Counted from the stretch's first letter, positions 27,801 to 42,800 are shown. The stretch: DNA of 64,000 nt from Malania oleifera (GCF_029873635.1 NC_080423.1:111927087-111991086); one strand, 5' to 3'. Made by a program: numbers and translations. The notes: generated from the sequence alone by a model not told the origin.

Positions 27801-30800
27801 GAAAACATTTTCCATTTTCCAATTTTTAGTTTTCCAAAGAATTATAGAAATTTCAGCTTTTATTTTTATTTTTCAAGATTCATACTAAAAAGGTAAAAAA
27901 GTAAAGAGTTTGTTTAAAAGTGCAAAACAATTTTTCATTTTTTAATTTCCATGATCGCATAAATTGGCAAAAAATGATTCATATAGCTGATCCCACTTAG
28001 TGGGACTAAGGCTTGGTTTTGTTGTTGTTGTTGTTGTATCTCAAAATATTCACAAAAATAAAATAAAAAATAAATAAAACTTGTTTTCCAATTTTCCAAA
28101 ATTTGGAATTACATATTTTGGGACTTGAAATAAGATCTATGTAGATTTAAAAGAAACTCTACATAATCCACATAAATTAAAGTCAAGTTTTAAAACTGTT
28201 AAATTATTGTACATTTATTTCATACAAAGGTTGTAAAAATTAAAAATTAGCTAGCTTTTTTGAAATTTTTTGGAAAATAAAATGGAAAATGAGAATTGCT
28301 TTTCACAACTAAACAAGCCCTTAATAATCTAAGGAGAACAATGTTGCACCATATAATGACAAATGTGAATATGACAAAAACATCCAAGTCAAAGATAAGT
28401 CTTGACAGTGACAAACCTGATAACCCGAGCCAATGACCTCCATACATGCCAAAAAAGCAACAACAGTTTTACCACATCCAACATCACCCTGATAGGAAAC
28501 ATATTAGGAATATCAAATCAAAAGCGGTAATCAATGAAAACTGTTAATATTTGATTAAAATGAATGGCCAAACTTGAAGATAGGTCTCTCCCTCTATTTA
28601 TAATACAACTTAAATACATTCTAATAACAACAATACCCTTATTAACTCTCACTAATTAACATACTAACACACTCAATAATAATAATACTAAAGACATATA
28701 TAACCTCCGCCACTGCCCCCTCAAGCTGGAGCATATGACATTTATGCTCCAGCTTGTTACAATTGAATTTAACACGAGCATCTCCCAATGCTTTGGTAAA
28801 AAATCAGCACGCTGCATGTCTAACTTCAAATAAGCAGTTGTAATGAGCTTCTGCACAAGTTTCTTCCAAACAAAGTGGCAATCAACTTCAATGAGCTTCG
28901 TCTGCTAATGAAAGACCGAGTTGGAGGCAACATGAAGAGCACTTAGGTTGAGAATGCGAAAAACCCAGTTCTTCCAACAAGTTCTTCAACCAAACAAGTT
29001 CACAAGTAGTGTGAGTCATAGCTCTATATTCTGATTCAGCACTTGACCTTGTCATCACAGTTTGTTTCTTACTCTTCTAAGAAACCAAATTGCCACCAAC
29101 TAAGATACAGAACCCGGTGGTGGAACTATGATCGGAAGGCAATCCAGCCCAATGTGCATTTGTATATTCATGGATATAAGTGTGACCATGATTAAGATAT
29201 AAAAGACCTCTTCAAGGTGCACCTTTAAGATATATCAAGATGCGAATTACTGCGTCCCAATGACTTGTCCACAGAGAATCTATAAATTGACTCACAACAC
29301 TTGTTGCAAAAGATATATCCTGCTAAGTAACTGTGAGATCATTTATCTTTCCAACAAGTCTCCAGTATTGTCTAGGATTAGGTAGCAAATCACCAATATC
29401 CAGCATTAACTTGTTAGGATCCATGGGTGCATCAATCGGTTTAGATCCCAACAAGTCAGTTTCATCCAACAAATCAAGAACATACTTCCTCTGTGACATA
29501 GTAATTCCGATACGAGATCTAGATACTTCTATACCCAAGAAGTATTTCAATAGTCCCAATTCTTTGCTCAGAAACTTAGTCTATAGAAAAAGTTTGAGAC
29601 TCTAAATACCTTTATCATCATCACTAGTAATAACAACATCATCCACATAAACAACAAGAAAGATCCTACCCAATGATGTATGACGATAAAACACAGAATA
29701 ATCCATAGCATATAGTTGAAGACCAAACTCAAGCACTATAGCATTGGAACGACCAAACCATGCTCCAGGAGACTGTTTTAAACCATATAAAGCCTTCTTG
29801 AGCCAACACACTAAGCCTGACTCCCTCTAAGCACAAACCCATGCGGTTACTCCATATAAGCCTCCTCTTCAAGGTCACCATGCAAGAAGACATTTTTCCC
29901 ATCTAGCTTATGCAAAAGCCAGTGACAAGTAGCAGCCAAGGAGATGAACATACGTACTGATATAAGTTTGGCATCTGGAGAAAAAGTATTAGAACAATCC
30001 AGCCCATACACTTGAATGTATCCCTTAGCAACAAGAGAAGCCTTTAAACAAGCCACAGAACCATCAAGGTTGACTTTCACAATGTAAACCAACACAGTGA
30101 CAACCAACCACAGACTTGTCAGGAGGAAGAGGTACCAAGTCTCAAGTACCATTGTAATGTAAAGCGTTCATCTCTTCAACCATAGCATCCCTCCACCCAA
30201 AAAGGGCTAAGGCTTCTGAAACAAATTTAGTAAGGATAGTAGATGATAGAGTAGTAACAAAACAATAATAAGAGGGTGATAAAGAGTCATAAGAAACATA
30301 GCTAGAAATGGGGTGTTGAGTACATATGCGTTAACCTTTCCAAATAGCAATAGGAGGATCAACATCATGGGAAGTATGATCATCATACGAGGAAGCCAAA
30401 GGTGTGGTAGTAGAAGCTAAAGGGGACTCTCCTCCTTGGAGCCGCCGTCGTGAATACACTTGCAAGTTAGGATGATCAAGATGATGAGGACTCAAACTAC
30501 ATAGAGACTCCGACGGTAGGTTGGGCAAGGACAGCAACGTAGAATCTAGAAGATTAGGCAAAGGAAGAGACTCATTGAGCTCAAAAGTGCTCAGTGACTA
30601 GGTGTAGTAAGGTGTAGACTCAAAGAAGGTAACAATGTAACACCTACAAAAACAAAGAAGTGATGCAGCATAGGACTATAACAATGATGTCCTTTTTTAG
30701 CATATGAGTAGGGTAGAAAAACACATTTTATAGCACGAGGATCCAACTTATCCACCCCAAGAGTTAGTTGACGAACAAAGGACACACCCAAATATACAAG

Positions 30801-33800
30801 GATAAGAGAAAATAAAGATGAACTAGGAAAGGTAAAAGTAGGGAATGTTTTACCACTAAGAACAAAGGATGGCCTTTTGTTGATCAGATAACAAGCAGTA
30901 AGCACAACATCACTCCAAAACACTTTAGGTACATGCATTTGATAAAGTAAGGTATAAGTGATTTCAAGAAGATGTCTATTTTTCCACTCTACAACCCCAT
31001 TTTGTTGAGGAGTGTGGGCACAAGATGATTCATAAATAATGCCAAACTAAGTCATACAAGTAGTGTATTGTGCACTGGAAAACTCTTTAGCATTATCACT
31101 TCAAAGTATTCGAACTGGCAAAACAAATTGAGTCAATATTTCAGAACAAATGGCAGAATATACATGAAATAACTTTTAAAAAATATTTTATTCAATATAA
31201 CCAAGTCATTCTTGAATAATCATTCACAAAGGTTACAAAGTACCGAAAACCCAACTTGGACACAACCCTACTAGCACCCCAGACATCTGAATGAACTAAT
31301 ATAAAAGGGCTTGTAGCTTGTTTATTGACTCGAGAAGGGAAAGAAACACAATGGTGCATTCCCAACTAACAAGACTCACAATCGAGACTAGATATAGAAC
31401 TCAAACTAGGAACAAGACATTTTAACTTTTCCAATGAAGGATGACCCAAGCGACAATGAATTAAACAGTGCAGGCGGTAGATGGAGATAGCGACTCAAAG
31501 TGATAGAGTCCACCAGCTTCACGCCCTCCACCAATCGTCTTCCTTATCTTCAAATCTTGAATAACCACAAAATCAGGGAAGAATGGCACCAAACAATTCA
31601 TTGATTTAGTAATTTTTCTCACGAACATAAGATTGAAAGGAAATTTGGAAATATATAAAACTAAAGGAAGAGAAATAGAAAAAGTGGGATTTACAGTCCT
31701 AATTCCCTTGACTGTAGTAGTGGACCCATCAGCAAGAGTAACACAAATTAAATTTGCAGGATATGGAAGAGTGGAGAAAAAGCTAGGTATACATATGATG
31801 TGATCAATGGCAGCGGAATCTATGACCCAAGGACTAGGAGGAGAAGTACTGGATGACAAACATACTATGTGATTACCTATTTGGGCAAGAAATGCAATGG
31901 AAAGAGAAGCTTGTTGTGACAATTGATACTGTTGGAACTTGGAATACTCTTCTAGTAGAAATCCCGAGAATAATGGGTCAATGATACTAGAGATTGTATA
32001 GGGATTTCTAGCGTAATACTTGGGCAGATTTCTTGCTTCTATTTTAGGCAATTCTTTTCTTGTTGATATACGGTTTGTATTATTTATAGAGAGTTGTGAT
32101 TGCACAGAATTAATTCAAGAAATACAGAAATCATTCATTTTGATTTCATGGTATCAGAGCTAGGAGATTAAACCTAGCTATCAATGGTGGAAACCACCGG
32201 CCAAAGCAGAGGTTCGATGACCTCTGAATCTCACGAAGGTGAGAACGAAGCTATCTCCACCATGGGCTCAACAAGACTCAACAACTCGTCCTTCTAGCTC
32301 ATGGTGGAGAAGATGAATGGCAAGAATTTCTGAGAATGGGCACAAACAATCAAACTTGTGATCAATGGCAAGGGAAAGTTGGGATTTCTTACCGGCGAAA
32401 CACGGAGACCTGCCCCAACCAAAGCTACCACCACTCAGAAATGGAAATCGGAGAACTCCATGGTCACGACGTGGCTGGTGAACTCCATGAAGCCGTCAAT
32501 CGGGAGGACTTATCTCTTCCTACCGTCGGCGACGAAAGTCTGGGATGCTGCTCGTGAGACCTACTCCCACGCCGAGAACTCCTCCCAAATCTTTGAGCTT
32601 AAGACGCAACTATCACAAATAAAGCAGGGAGAAAGCGATGTTACAGATTACTATATGGAGATGATTGCTCTTTGACAGGAACTCGATCTGAGTTTCGAAG
32701 AAGAGTGGGAATGCTCAGGAGATAGTGTCTGATATAAAAAACGCCTCAAAAATGAACGGGTGTTTGAGTTTCTTGCTAGTTTAAATCAGGCCCTTGATGA
32801 TGTCCATGGAAGAATTTTGGGTCGTCGTCCCTTACCATCAACACGCGACGTTTTCTCAGAAGTGAGACAAGAAGAAAGTAGGGCGTAAGGTGATGCTGAA
32901 GGAGACAGTCTCTACTAACCATAATGGGCCAGAAATGTCTGCCTTGGTGTCTCGGACTCTTCCAAGTTCTAGTTCAAGACAACAAAAGGGACACTCCTTG
33001 TGTAAACACTGTCGAAAAACTAGCCACACTAAGGAGATGTGTTGGGAGATACACGGGAAACCAGCTGACTAGAAGCCACGGCAAGACAACAAAAATCGGG
33101 GCTAACAAACCTTGGTTGATAATCAAACCGGGAGACCTCAAAGGGAGAAATGCAGTAATAGTTCCATTTCAAGCGGTGCATTTAACTCTGAGCAGTTGGA
33201 ACAACTCTACAAGATGTACTCTACCTTTCAGACTTCAGGTCAGTCTTCCACAAATATTTCTTCGACTTCTTAGCCCAAAGAGGTAATTTTTTGCAAGCCT
33301 TGAGTATAACTTCTAGATCCAAAACTCCTTGTATTATTGATTCTGGTGCCTCTGACCACATGTTTGATGCATATCATCTTTTCTCATCATATTCACCCTA
33401 TGCTGGAAATTTGAAAGTTAAAATTGTAGATGGATCACTCTCGTCTGTCGCAGGCAAAGGGAATATCCGACTCTCTGACTCCATCACACTAGAGTCCGTT
33501 CTTCATGTTCCTAATTTATCTTGCACCTTACTATCAATTAGCCAGTTAACTAAGAATTCCAATTGTTCTGCTAAATTTCTTCCCTCTCATTGTGTTTTTC
33601 AGGACCTACATCGGGGAAGACGATTGGCAATGCTAAGGAGTGTGAGGGACTCTACTACGTTGAGGAGGCTAATGCGAGTGAACAATGTCAAATTGCTATC
33701 TATGATTCTGCATCCGTTCCCAAGGATAGTGATATTTTGTTATGGCATTTTAGAATGGGTCATCCCAATTTCCCGCATTTGAGACAATTATTTCCTTCCA

Positions 33801-36800
33801 TTTGTTCGAATAAAACATTATTAGATTTTCAACGTGAGATTTGTGAAATTGCAAAACACCAATGTACTTCTTTCCCAAAGTCCAAATACAAACCAACCTC
33901 ACCGTTTACTATGATTCACAGTGATATATGGGGCTCGTCTAGCACTCTATTGTATCCACACAAAATGGATTGTTACTTTTATTGATGACCACACTCGTAC
34001 TTGTTGGGTATACTTGTTGAAAGACAAAACTAAAGTGCGTTATGTGTTTATCAATTTCCAATCCATGATTCAAACACAATTTCACACGAAAATTCAAATT
34101 ATGCGTACAGATAATGGCACAGAATATTAAAATCGTATTCTGGGAAATTATCTCCAAGAACATGGAATAATTCATCAAAGTTCCTATGTCGACCCCCCCC
34201 CCCAACAAAATGGGGTTGTCGAACGAAAAAACAGACATATCCTTGAAGTAGCTCGTGCATTGCTGTTTACTACCAATATGCTGAAAATGTTTTGCGGTGA
34301 TGTCATTCTCAAAGCTACATATCTCATTAATAGAATGCCCAGTCGAGTTCTCTCATTTTGCCTCACCTCTTCAAATATTCTAGGCATTTTTTCCAAAATC
34401 TCGTCTCAACTCAAATCTCTCTCTCGAAGTGTTTGGTTGTACTGCTTTTTTCCATATACATCATCGACATAAACTGGATCCATGCGCCCTCAAGTGTCTT
34501 TCTTGGCTATTCTCCTACCCAAAAAGGGTACAAATGTTATGATCCTACAACAAAAAGGGTATTTTTTAGTCTTGATGTTACTTTCTTTGAAACTACTCCT
34601 TACTTCCAAAAGCCCTCGCTTTAGGGGGAGACTTAGTAGTAAAGAAGCTCAAGTTTTGGACTTCAATACCTTTATTACTAAACCTAAGCATGTCCCAAAC
34701 ACTGAGCTTGTCTTGAAAAGTGCTTCTAATATGCCAAATACAGGAAAAAACTTTAATTCAGGGGGAGATGCAAGAAAACAATATAACAAGGAGATACTTG
34801 TCTACACAAGAAAGCCAAAATTAAAGGACACATAGAATCTCATACCTAAGGCACCAAAAGAGTCGGAACCGGTGATAGATCCAAGCGCCCATGAGTCTTC
34901 ATCCACTCCTGATAAGGTAATGTCTTCAAGTAATCTTGAGTCCTCCTTTGATAAACCTGCACAGGCTGATCTCAATTTACCCATTGCTCTCAGAAAACAA
35001 ACTTGGTCATGTACTCTCCATCCCATTCCCAAATTCATGTCTTACAATACTTTGTCTACAGGGTGTCGTGCTTTTACCTTTAATCTTGACAGGAGAAAAA
35101 TTCCAAAGAAAATTCAAGAAGCACTTGAGATACCTGAATGGAGAAAGGCAGTTGTGGAGGAAATGTGGGCCTCGAAAAAAAATGGAACGTGGGATGTGAT
35201 GAATCTACTGAGAGGGAAGAAACCAATGGGCTGCAAATGGGTGTTTACTGTGAAATACAAAGTTGATGGGACAATGGAACGGTACAAAGCCTGCCTTGTT
35301 GCAAAAGAGTTTACTCAAACCTATGGCATTGACTACACAGAGACTTTTGCACCCGTGGCAAAACTGAATACCGTCCGAGTTCTCCTAGCCTTGGTAGCCA
35401 ACCAGGATTGGCCACTGTAGCAAAATGACATCAAGAATGCTTTTCTGAATGGCAAACTAGTAGAAGAAGTCCTCATGACGATACCACCAGGCTTTTGTAA
35501 AAGGGGTAAAAAAACAGAGTATGCAAACTAAAAAAGTCCTTGTATGGACTCAAACAATCTCCAAAAGCCTGGTTCGATAGATTTACAAAGGTGATTAGGA
35601 GCCAAGGATATCGGCAAGGACAATCAGACCATACTATGTTCTTCCGGCAGTCTAAAGATGGGAAGAATACAATTCCGATTGTGTATGTCAATGACATCAT
35701 CCTAACTGGAGACAACATAGCAGAGATGGACAGGTTGAAGAAAGTCTTGGCCACTGACTTTGAGGTGAAAGATTTGGGACAAATGCGATATTTTCTGGGG
35801 ATGGGAGTTGCTTGATCAAAGAAGGGAATCAATGTTTCTCAGAGGAAGTATGTCCTAGACCTCCTAACTAAAACCGGCATCCTTGGGTGCAAACCAAGCA
35901 ATACCCCCATTGAAGCAGGAAAAAGAAGAGAAGACATCGGAAACCTATTGAACAAGAAAGGTATCAGAGATTAGTTGGCAAACTAATTTACTTATCACAC
36001 AGTAGACCTGACATCGCATTTGCAGTAAGTGTGGTGAGTCAACACATGCATTCACCAAGGGAAAGTCACCTAGAAGCAATGTACAGGATTCTTAGATATC
36101 TCAAGGGATCTTCGGCCAAAAGACTATTCTTCAAAAAATGTGAGAGCAAAGAAATAGAAGTCTTCACAGATGCTGATTGGGCAAGATCAACAGAAGATAG
36201 AAGGTCCACTTCCGGGTACTGCACCTTTGTATGGGGAAACTTGGTGACTTGGAGAAGCAAAAAATAGAACGTTGTGGCTAGAAGTAGTGCTGAAGCAGAG
36301 TTTAGAGCAGTGGCGCAAGGGATATGTGAAGGACTATGGTTACAGAAACTCTTGGAGGAGTTGCATGTCACAGTAAAGTTCCCTATCAAACTCTACTGTG
36401 ATAACAAAGCAGCCATTAACATTTCTCTTAATCCAGTAAAGCACAACAGGACCAAACATGTAGAAGTGGACAGACACTTTATCAAGGAAACACTTTATCA
36501 AGGAAAAGGTTGAAGAAGGAACCATTTGCATGACTTATGTTCCTACCAAAGAACAAACAGCCGACATCTTCACCAAAGGACTACCTCGACAATGTTTTGA
36601 TGATTTCACATACAAGTTGGATATGGTCAACATTTATGATCCAACTTGAGGGGGAGTGTAGAAATCCCGGGGATTATTAGAAATCCCAAGAATAATGGGT
36701 CAATGATACTAGAGATTGTATAGGGATTTCTAGCCTAATACTTGGGCAGATTTCATGCTTCTATTTTAGGCAATTCTTTCCTTGTTGATATACGGTTTGT

Positions 36801-39800
36801 ATTATTTATAGAGAGTTGTGATTGTACATAATTAATTTAAGAAATACAAAAATCATTCATTCTGATTTCACTTCCTCTGACGTAGACATAGTACATTGCC
36901 CCCCACTTAACCCCAAAGGTAAGGTGTCAGTGGTGACTGTATTGGCTGCCCCCAGAGGTGTGAAGCCAGTGGTGGCTACATTGGCAACACGTGAAAGTAT
37001 GTTGTGAAGATCCCAAGACTACTCAATAGTATAATTATTCCATCCACAACGAGTGCACTTGCGAAAAGTACCTCTGCCTCATCTGTCTCTACCACTACGA
37101 TCACTTGAACCACCACAATAACTTTTGCAGTTGTTTGGTAGAGAACTAGAATCACCCTGTGTAGCAAAGGTTGTCCTCTTAGAGCCAGATGCAAGTGCAG
37201 GAGAATGCATGCTAACGGAAGCACAAAGGACACAAGAATAAACATCGGCAAATGATGGCAGCTTGGCACGACTAAGTATCTAGGACTGAGCTGCCTCAAA
37301 CTCAAGGCTCAAACCTGCTAGAACATGAAGAACTGTCATCTACTCACTCTGCTTCTACATCTCACAAACATTGGCAATTATAGGTTGCACGACATTAAGC
37401 TCCTCGTGAATACGCTTCACCTCTCCAAAATAATCTACAATACTGCTATCTCCTCGTTGTAACTAAAAGTACTCCAGTGATAAATCATACATATGTCTAA
37501 TGTTACTAGAGTATAGAAGTTTGACATAATCCCAAATCTCCTTGCACGTATCTAGATGCATACACTTCCGTGTAATCTGTGGCTCCATCAAATTGCATAA
37601 AAGGGAAACAATCAAGGCATCTTCTTGAACCCACATGTCTTTTCTCTTCTCACTAGAAGAATCAGATTTCAAGTGGTCAAATTTCCCTAACTTTAGACCA
37701 TTGAACATAGTTCTTTCCATCCAACTTTTGGGTCGTTATTTGTGGCAACAATTTAGGAAACAAATTTTTTGGATTAATAGATTCCATCCAAACACTCACA
37801 AATCAGCAACCAAAACAAAATTAAGAAGAACAAACAAAACTAATCGGGACAATCACAAATAATGTGAAGCACCGACATAACGGCGAACAACGTGAACAAC
37901 TCACCAACAGATATAGCACTGCCACAGCACTCATAAATCAGCAACCACACCAAAAACAATAAGAATAATCAATAATCGGAACAATCACAAACTATGTGAA
38001 GCACTGAGACAACCACGGACGAGGTGAACAACTCACTGACGGATATAGCACTGCCACAGCCTCACAACTGAACATACAAACGCTGCCATGGCTCCAAAAA
38101 ACTCACAAAGAAGTCTTCATAAACCCCAAACAGAAATTAATGGAATACCATGAGTGCAAGGTCGAAAAAGTTTGAATTTTTTAGCAAAAAACTGGTCTAA
38201 CAGCTTGATAATATAGTCTAAAGAAGGAACCAGAGCATGGCAGAGGAGAAAAAAGAAAAAAGAAAAAATAGTCGGAACTTCACTCACACGCCGGGGTGTG
38301 GGTCGGCCCTGCTATCATTTGGCCAGCACGTGGGGGCATGTGGGGTGTCCTCCGGCAATGGGATTGTGTAAGGTGGGTCATCGGGGGGGTCTGTTTATGG
38401 GTGTATGGTTGGTTTTGTGAAATAATATGGGATGGAGGTGGATCTGGGAAGAACAGCAGCAGGAATGGTGTTTTCCAGCCACAGCCGATGGAAATAGGGT
38501 TTAGGTTGGATCACGCTCTGACAACATGTTAAGATTTGATTAAAATGAATGACCTAACTTGAAGATAGGTCTCTCCCTCCATTTATAATACAAATTAAAC
38601 ACATTCTAATGATAAGAATACCCTTACTAACTCTCACTAATTAACATACTGACACACTCAATAACAATAATACCAAAAGACATATATAACCTCTAACAAT
38701 AACTGTATCAGTTTGCTGTCCTGTTCTTTTATTTTGGCAAAAATTGTCTCATTTTCAGTAATATAAGAGCCCGGTCCAATGAAAGTTGTTAAAAAATCTA
38801 ATTTGAAGACAAAATATATCAATAATTTGAAATCCTTTTGATACAGCTAAAGATTATCTAATGCAAAGGTTGTCCATTATTTCTTCACCTCTCCAACAGT
38901 TTTTTTATTCCAAGATCTTTTTATTCTATACAAACAACATATTGTCCAACCCAATGCTTTAAAAGGCGAAGGCGTATGGCAAGGCATTCTAACCCTTAAG
39001 AGGCGAGGCATAAACCTTAAGGCGTTGGGACGCAAGCCTTTTGAGAATTTTATTTTTTGATAAAAATATGTAAATAAATTACATATAATTTACAAATAAA
39101 GAAAAATTAACAAAATCACAAATAAAAATTTTAAAAATAAAATATAATTTGTAAACTCCTTGTTGGGCATTCAAAAATTACTAACTTTAATTCATTACAT
39201 AAATCATGACAACAAATAGCTATAACATTACAATGTTCAAATTATTTTCAAGATATAAGATACAGTTCTCTCAATTATTTTGGAAAGGTAGAGGTTCAAA
39301 AGTTTTTGAAATCAGTTCATATTATGAAATTCCTTTTATATATACACAGAGTTAAAATTTTCTAACCAAATCTAATGTGAGTTTTACATGCCCAAAATGC
39401 GTAAGCCTCAACTAGAAAGGCGCAAAAGGCATGCCTTTTGTACTAATGCATAAGCATTAACATGTAATGCGCTAGCTTTTTTGGGATTTGGCATTTTGGA
39501 TTGAGCCTCAAGGCGTTTTAGGCCTGCCTTGCCTTGAGGCGAGCCTTGATTGAGCCTTTTAAAACATTGGTCCAACACTAGCATGCAAGTTTTCAATATG
39601 GGCAAACCAAGGCTTGAGTGATAATAAACCTGGTAAGTATTGGTTGGTTGCTCTTAATAGAGTTATCACCAACAATCTGCTACACAGTAGGAGACCTTTT
39701 AAGTTGTTACCTCGGGATGTGTGTCCCTTATGTTTTGATGGTTCAGAATCCATATCTCAGTTTTTTTGTGCATTGCCCTCCCTAGGAAGGTCTGTTTGGT

Positions 39801-42800
39801 GTGTTTGGAAAAGGTGGGTGTGTCCTCAGTCATTGAGGATTTGCTGACTATTTCCTTTAATGGTTTTGAAAGAAGAAAAGATGGGTCATCATTATGGAGA
39901 TGTACCTTTTTTTTTTGCAGCACAGTAGGGTATTTGGTTGAAAAGGAATGCTTGTGAGTTTAAGGGGAAGAAGAAGACGTGTTCTTCACTCCAGTATAGG
40001 ATATGTTAGTTGGAATCCTTTGGTCTGCTGCAGTTAGTTGTTCCAAAGGGTCATGCTTCTCCACTTTACATCAAGATTGGCAATCTGAGTTATTTTTACT
40101 TAAAATAAATTAATTTTAATTTTGCTTCTTCTAAGATTTTATTGACAGGACTTCTTAATCTCCATTTTGTATTTCATTTCTTCCTCATGAAATTTTTTTT
40201 TTTTATTTAAGAGGAGAACAAAAAAAAGAATCACCAACGCATTATTTGGGCTGAGTCTGCTGACAATATATGCAGATTTAAACCAATATATATATATATA
40301 AGTTAAATAAGGCAAAGGCAGTCTGCATCTAAGCATGTCTGCAAAATCAGGGCAGATCTAATACACTCCCCCCCCCCCCCAACAAGGGGCACAGAGATAT
40401 CTTGAAGCAAAAATGAACTTTAAAGCTAATAAAAGCAAATGAAAGAAAGAAATATATATACACATGCGCGCGCAAGACCTTAGACCTGCAGAAGGCGATT
40501 CATAGGGACTGGCCACTTTAGATCCCAAATAATCTCAGAAACAGCGGTCAACTGACTTGAAGTAAGGGAATATGGAAGAGCCTTCAAAAATGTCTTGGTG
40601 AGACTTGACCACTCCTCACTAAAAACCGCATTTAATCTACGTTTTCGATATTTGTCCAACAATCCATCCTTTTCTATTTGTGTTCTGAGACCTTCAAGCA
40701 TTTGAAATAATCGCCCCAACTGACCAACAAAAACAGAAAGAAAGAAAATAGGGCTAATCAGAGTTTTTTTACAACACCAATAATAGAGAAAAAGTAAGCC
40801 ACCAGCAGCATAAGTTAATAAAAAAAATAGGAAAAAATAATAAAAAAACAATAATTCAAGAGACATGATCATTGATCAATAGGACTGTTTATAATTCATA
40901 ACATGGTTGCAAACAGCTTTAGGCGATTATTTTTTTCTATTGTGTCAAAATAATATTTTGCTCAGAAGTTCATGGATACATTCAAAAAATGGGTCCCCTC
41001 TAAAAGGGTACTTTCATCATGAAACAGATAAAGTGCACAAAATTGCTAATTACTGCTCCAAGCCGTATTGTTCTTCTAAATATGTCGACAAGGATATCAC
41101 AGTGTGAACAGATGCATCAATGCTCTACTTTTACTAACAAAAATATTAAATGGAAATTAGAGAATTTAAACACTGGATTGCTAGATTTAATGGGCTAGAA
41201 CAAAAATGTAACACATCTCGGGTCAGTCATACCAATATGTTCATGACGAAATTTTGCATTTTCTCATAAATTAATGACTCTAATCTATCAACAGCTGCCA
41301 ACCAAAGATTGCTCTAGCACTCTGTGATCCCCAGCCATCATACATAGATATCAAACCTGAAGAATACTAATAGTGCTTCCAATAGTGGGACTTGTTAAAA
41401 TGCATGGGCAATCTTATAGTTTATTATATCTCAAGTTTGTGCCTATTTTCAAAATCACAACAGTTTTTTAGCACTATTTTATTATGTAATAATCAAGTAA
41501 ATTCTAGAGTTTGTTTATTATGAAATAAGTATCCTAATTCCTAGTAGTGTTTTTCCTAAATTTAGTTTACTTATTTCCCAAACATATTGTTTCCTAAATT
41601 ATATTTCCTTATTTAATTTTAGGAGAAAAGCCCATCTAAAGGGTTGATGTGTAACAGCGAGAGAGACGTTGCATTGTTGAAATTGAGAATCCTAATTTGT
41701 ACTTTGGGCTGTTTTCCTTTTTCCTTTAAATTCTCCTTATTTTCCATTTAATTTATTTTTGTTCTTTTAATTTCTGCCAACTTTCTCTTTGCCAATTGGT
41801 CCTGCTCACAAAGTTTTACAGTGCAGGGTGAAGCCATACAAGGAGAACAGCGATAGAAAAACAATAGAATGGATTTGCAATATCAATACACTGACAGAAA
41901 TTTCTTTCATTAGAGTGGCCTAAAAGAAATGTAATTGTGTAAACCATGCACAAACATGTGCGAGATAACTCCTCAGGGAGAGTATGAAACTATTGAATGC
42001 ACCTAACAATTGCACCTGAACAATACATAAAAACAATAAATTTTCAAAAAAGAAAAATCACCTGAAGGTAAAAGAACTCATCAAATATAAGCCTTTTACG
42101 AGCTAAATCAGCCTCATTTAAATCCTCTGGCTGGTGAATTCGAATATATGCCTATTTTACATACAAAAGACATTTAGATACCCATGTCAACATCAAATTA
42201 CCAAATAAAATCAACGTGTGAAATGTTGCACAAAAGATTCTGAAAGTAGATAACTAGTCAATGCTTCCATCAAATCCAAGGCAAAGGGATCATACAAGTA
42301 CCAATATGAATGATAAGCATATTCTGTAAGGGATGAACATGGACACATGACATGAATACAAGACACAAATACAGATACAGAGGCAGCAATAAACTTACTT
42401 CTGCTCCAAAACCAAAAAACATGACTTGCAGCCGCAGTGTATGACATTTAAAGAGGAGAGAGTGCAAATATTCAAAAGAATGAGAAACAAGAGAATCTGA
42501 TGCCACTTTTTGTTCATGGAATAGAATAGCAGTAGATGTTTATGGTGTGTCTATTCCATGCTGGTTGGACTTGCACAAATTTTGGCATTGCTGTTTGCTC
42601 TATAACAGCGCCAACATCATATGCAAACTAATATATTCTTGCATAATAACTATTCCACTTCAACCCTATTTAACTCCACAAACCAAACATAATTTAAGGG
42701 TAGGAGTAAATCGGATTAGAACCTGACGAATGCAAACTTAGTAGTTCCATATAAGGAAATTATTTGAATAATTAAAATTGTTATTAGCAGGGTCTTAAAA

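Larger units (their letters stand above)
31954..36870 (+). mobile_element. Ty1/copia retrotransposon B nested in copia A
   Basis: LTRs lie at 31954-32148 (195 bp) and 36657-36870 (214 bp), flanked by CTTCT and CTTCC. The aligned part differs at about 9 of 192 positions by eye. The primer site TGGTATCAGAGC is at 32149-32160 and the purine tract cttgagggggag just before 36657. The plus-strand order is gag, protease, integrase, RT, RNase H. Stops, frameshifts and an 11-C run at 34193-34203 break the polyprotein. It lies antisense to RECG. Confidence 0.93.
28542..38698 (-). mobile_element. Ty1/copia retrotransposon A (host of nested copia B)
   Basis: Direct LTRs of about 171 bp lie at 28542-28712 and 38527-38698, flanked by AAAAC and ATAAC (4 of 5 match). 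The LTRs differ at roughly 10% of positions by eye. On the minus strand the order is LTR, primer site (TGTTGTCAGAGC near 38515-38526), gag, protease, integrase, RT, RNase H, purine tract (cttgagggggcag), LTR: the copia order. Copia B interrupts it between the gag zinc-knuckle region and protease. Without B it is about 5.2 kb. All coding parts carry stops or frameshifts. It lies in the same transcriptional sense as RECG. Confidence 0.9.
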
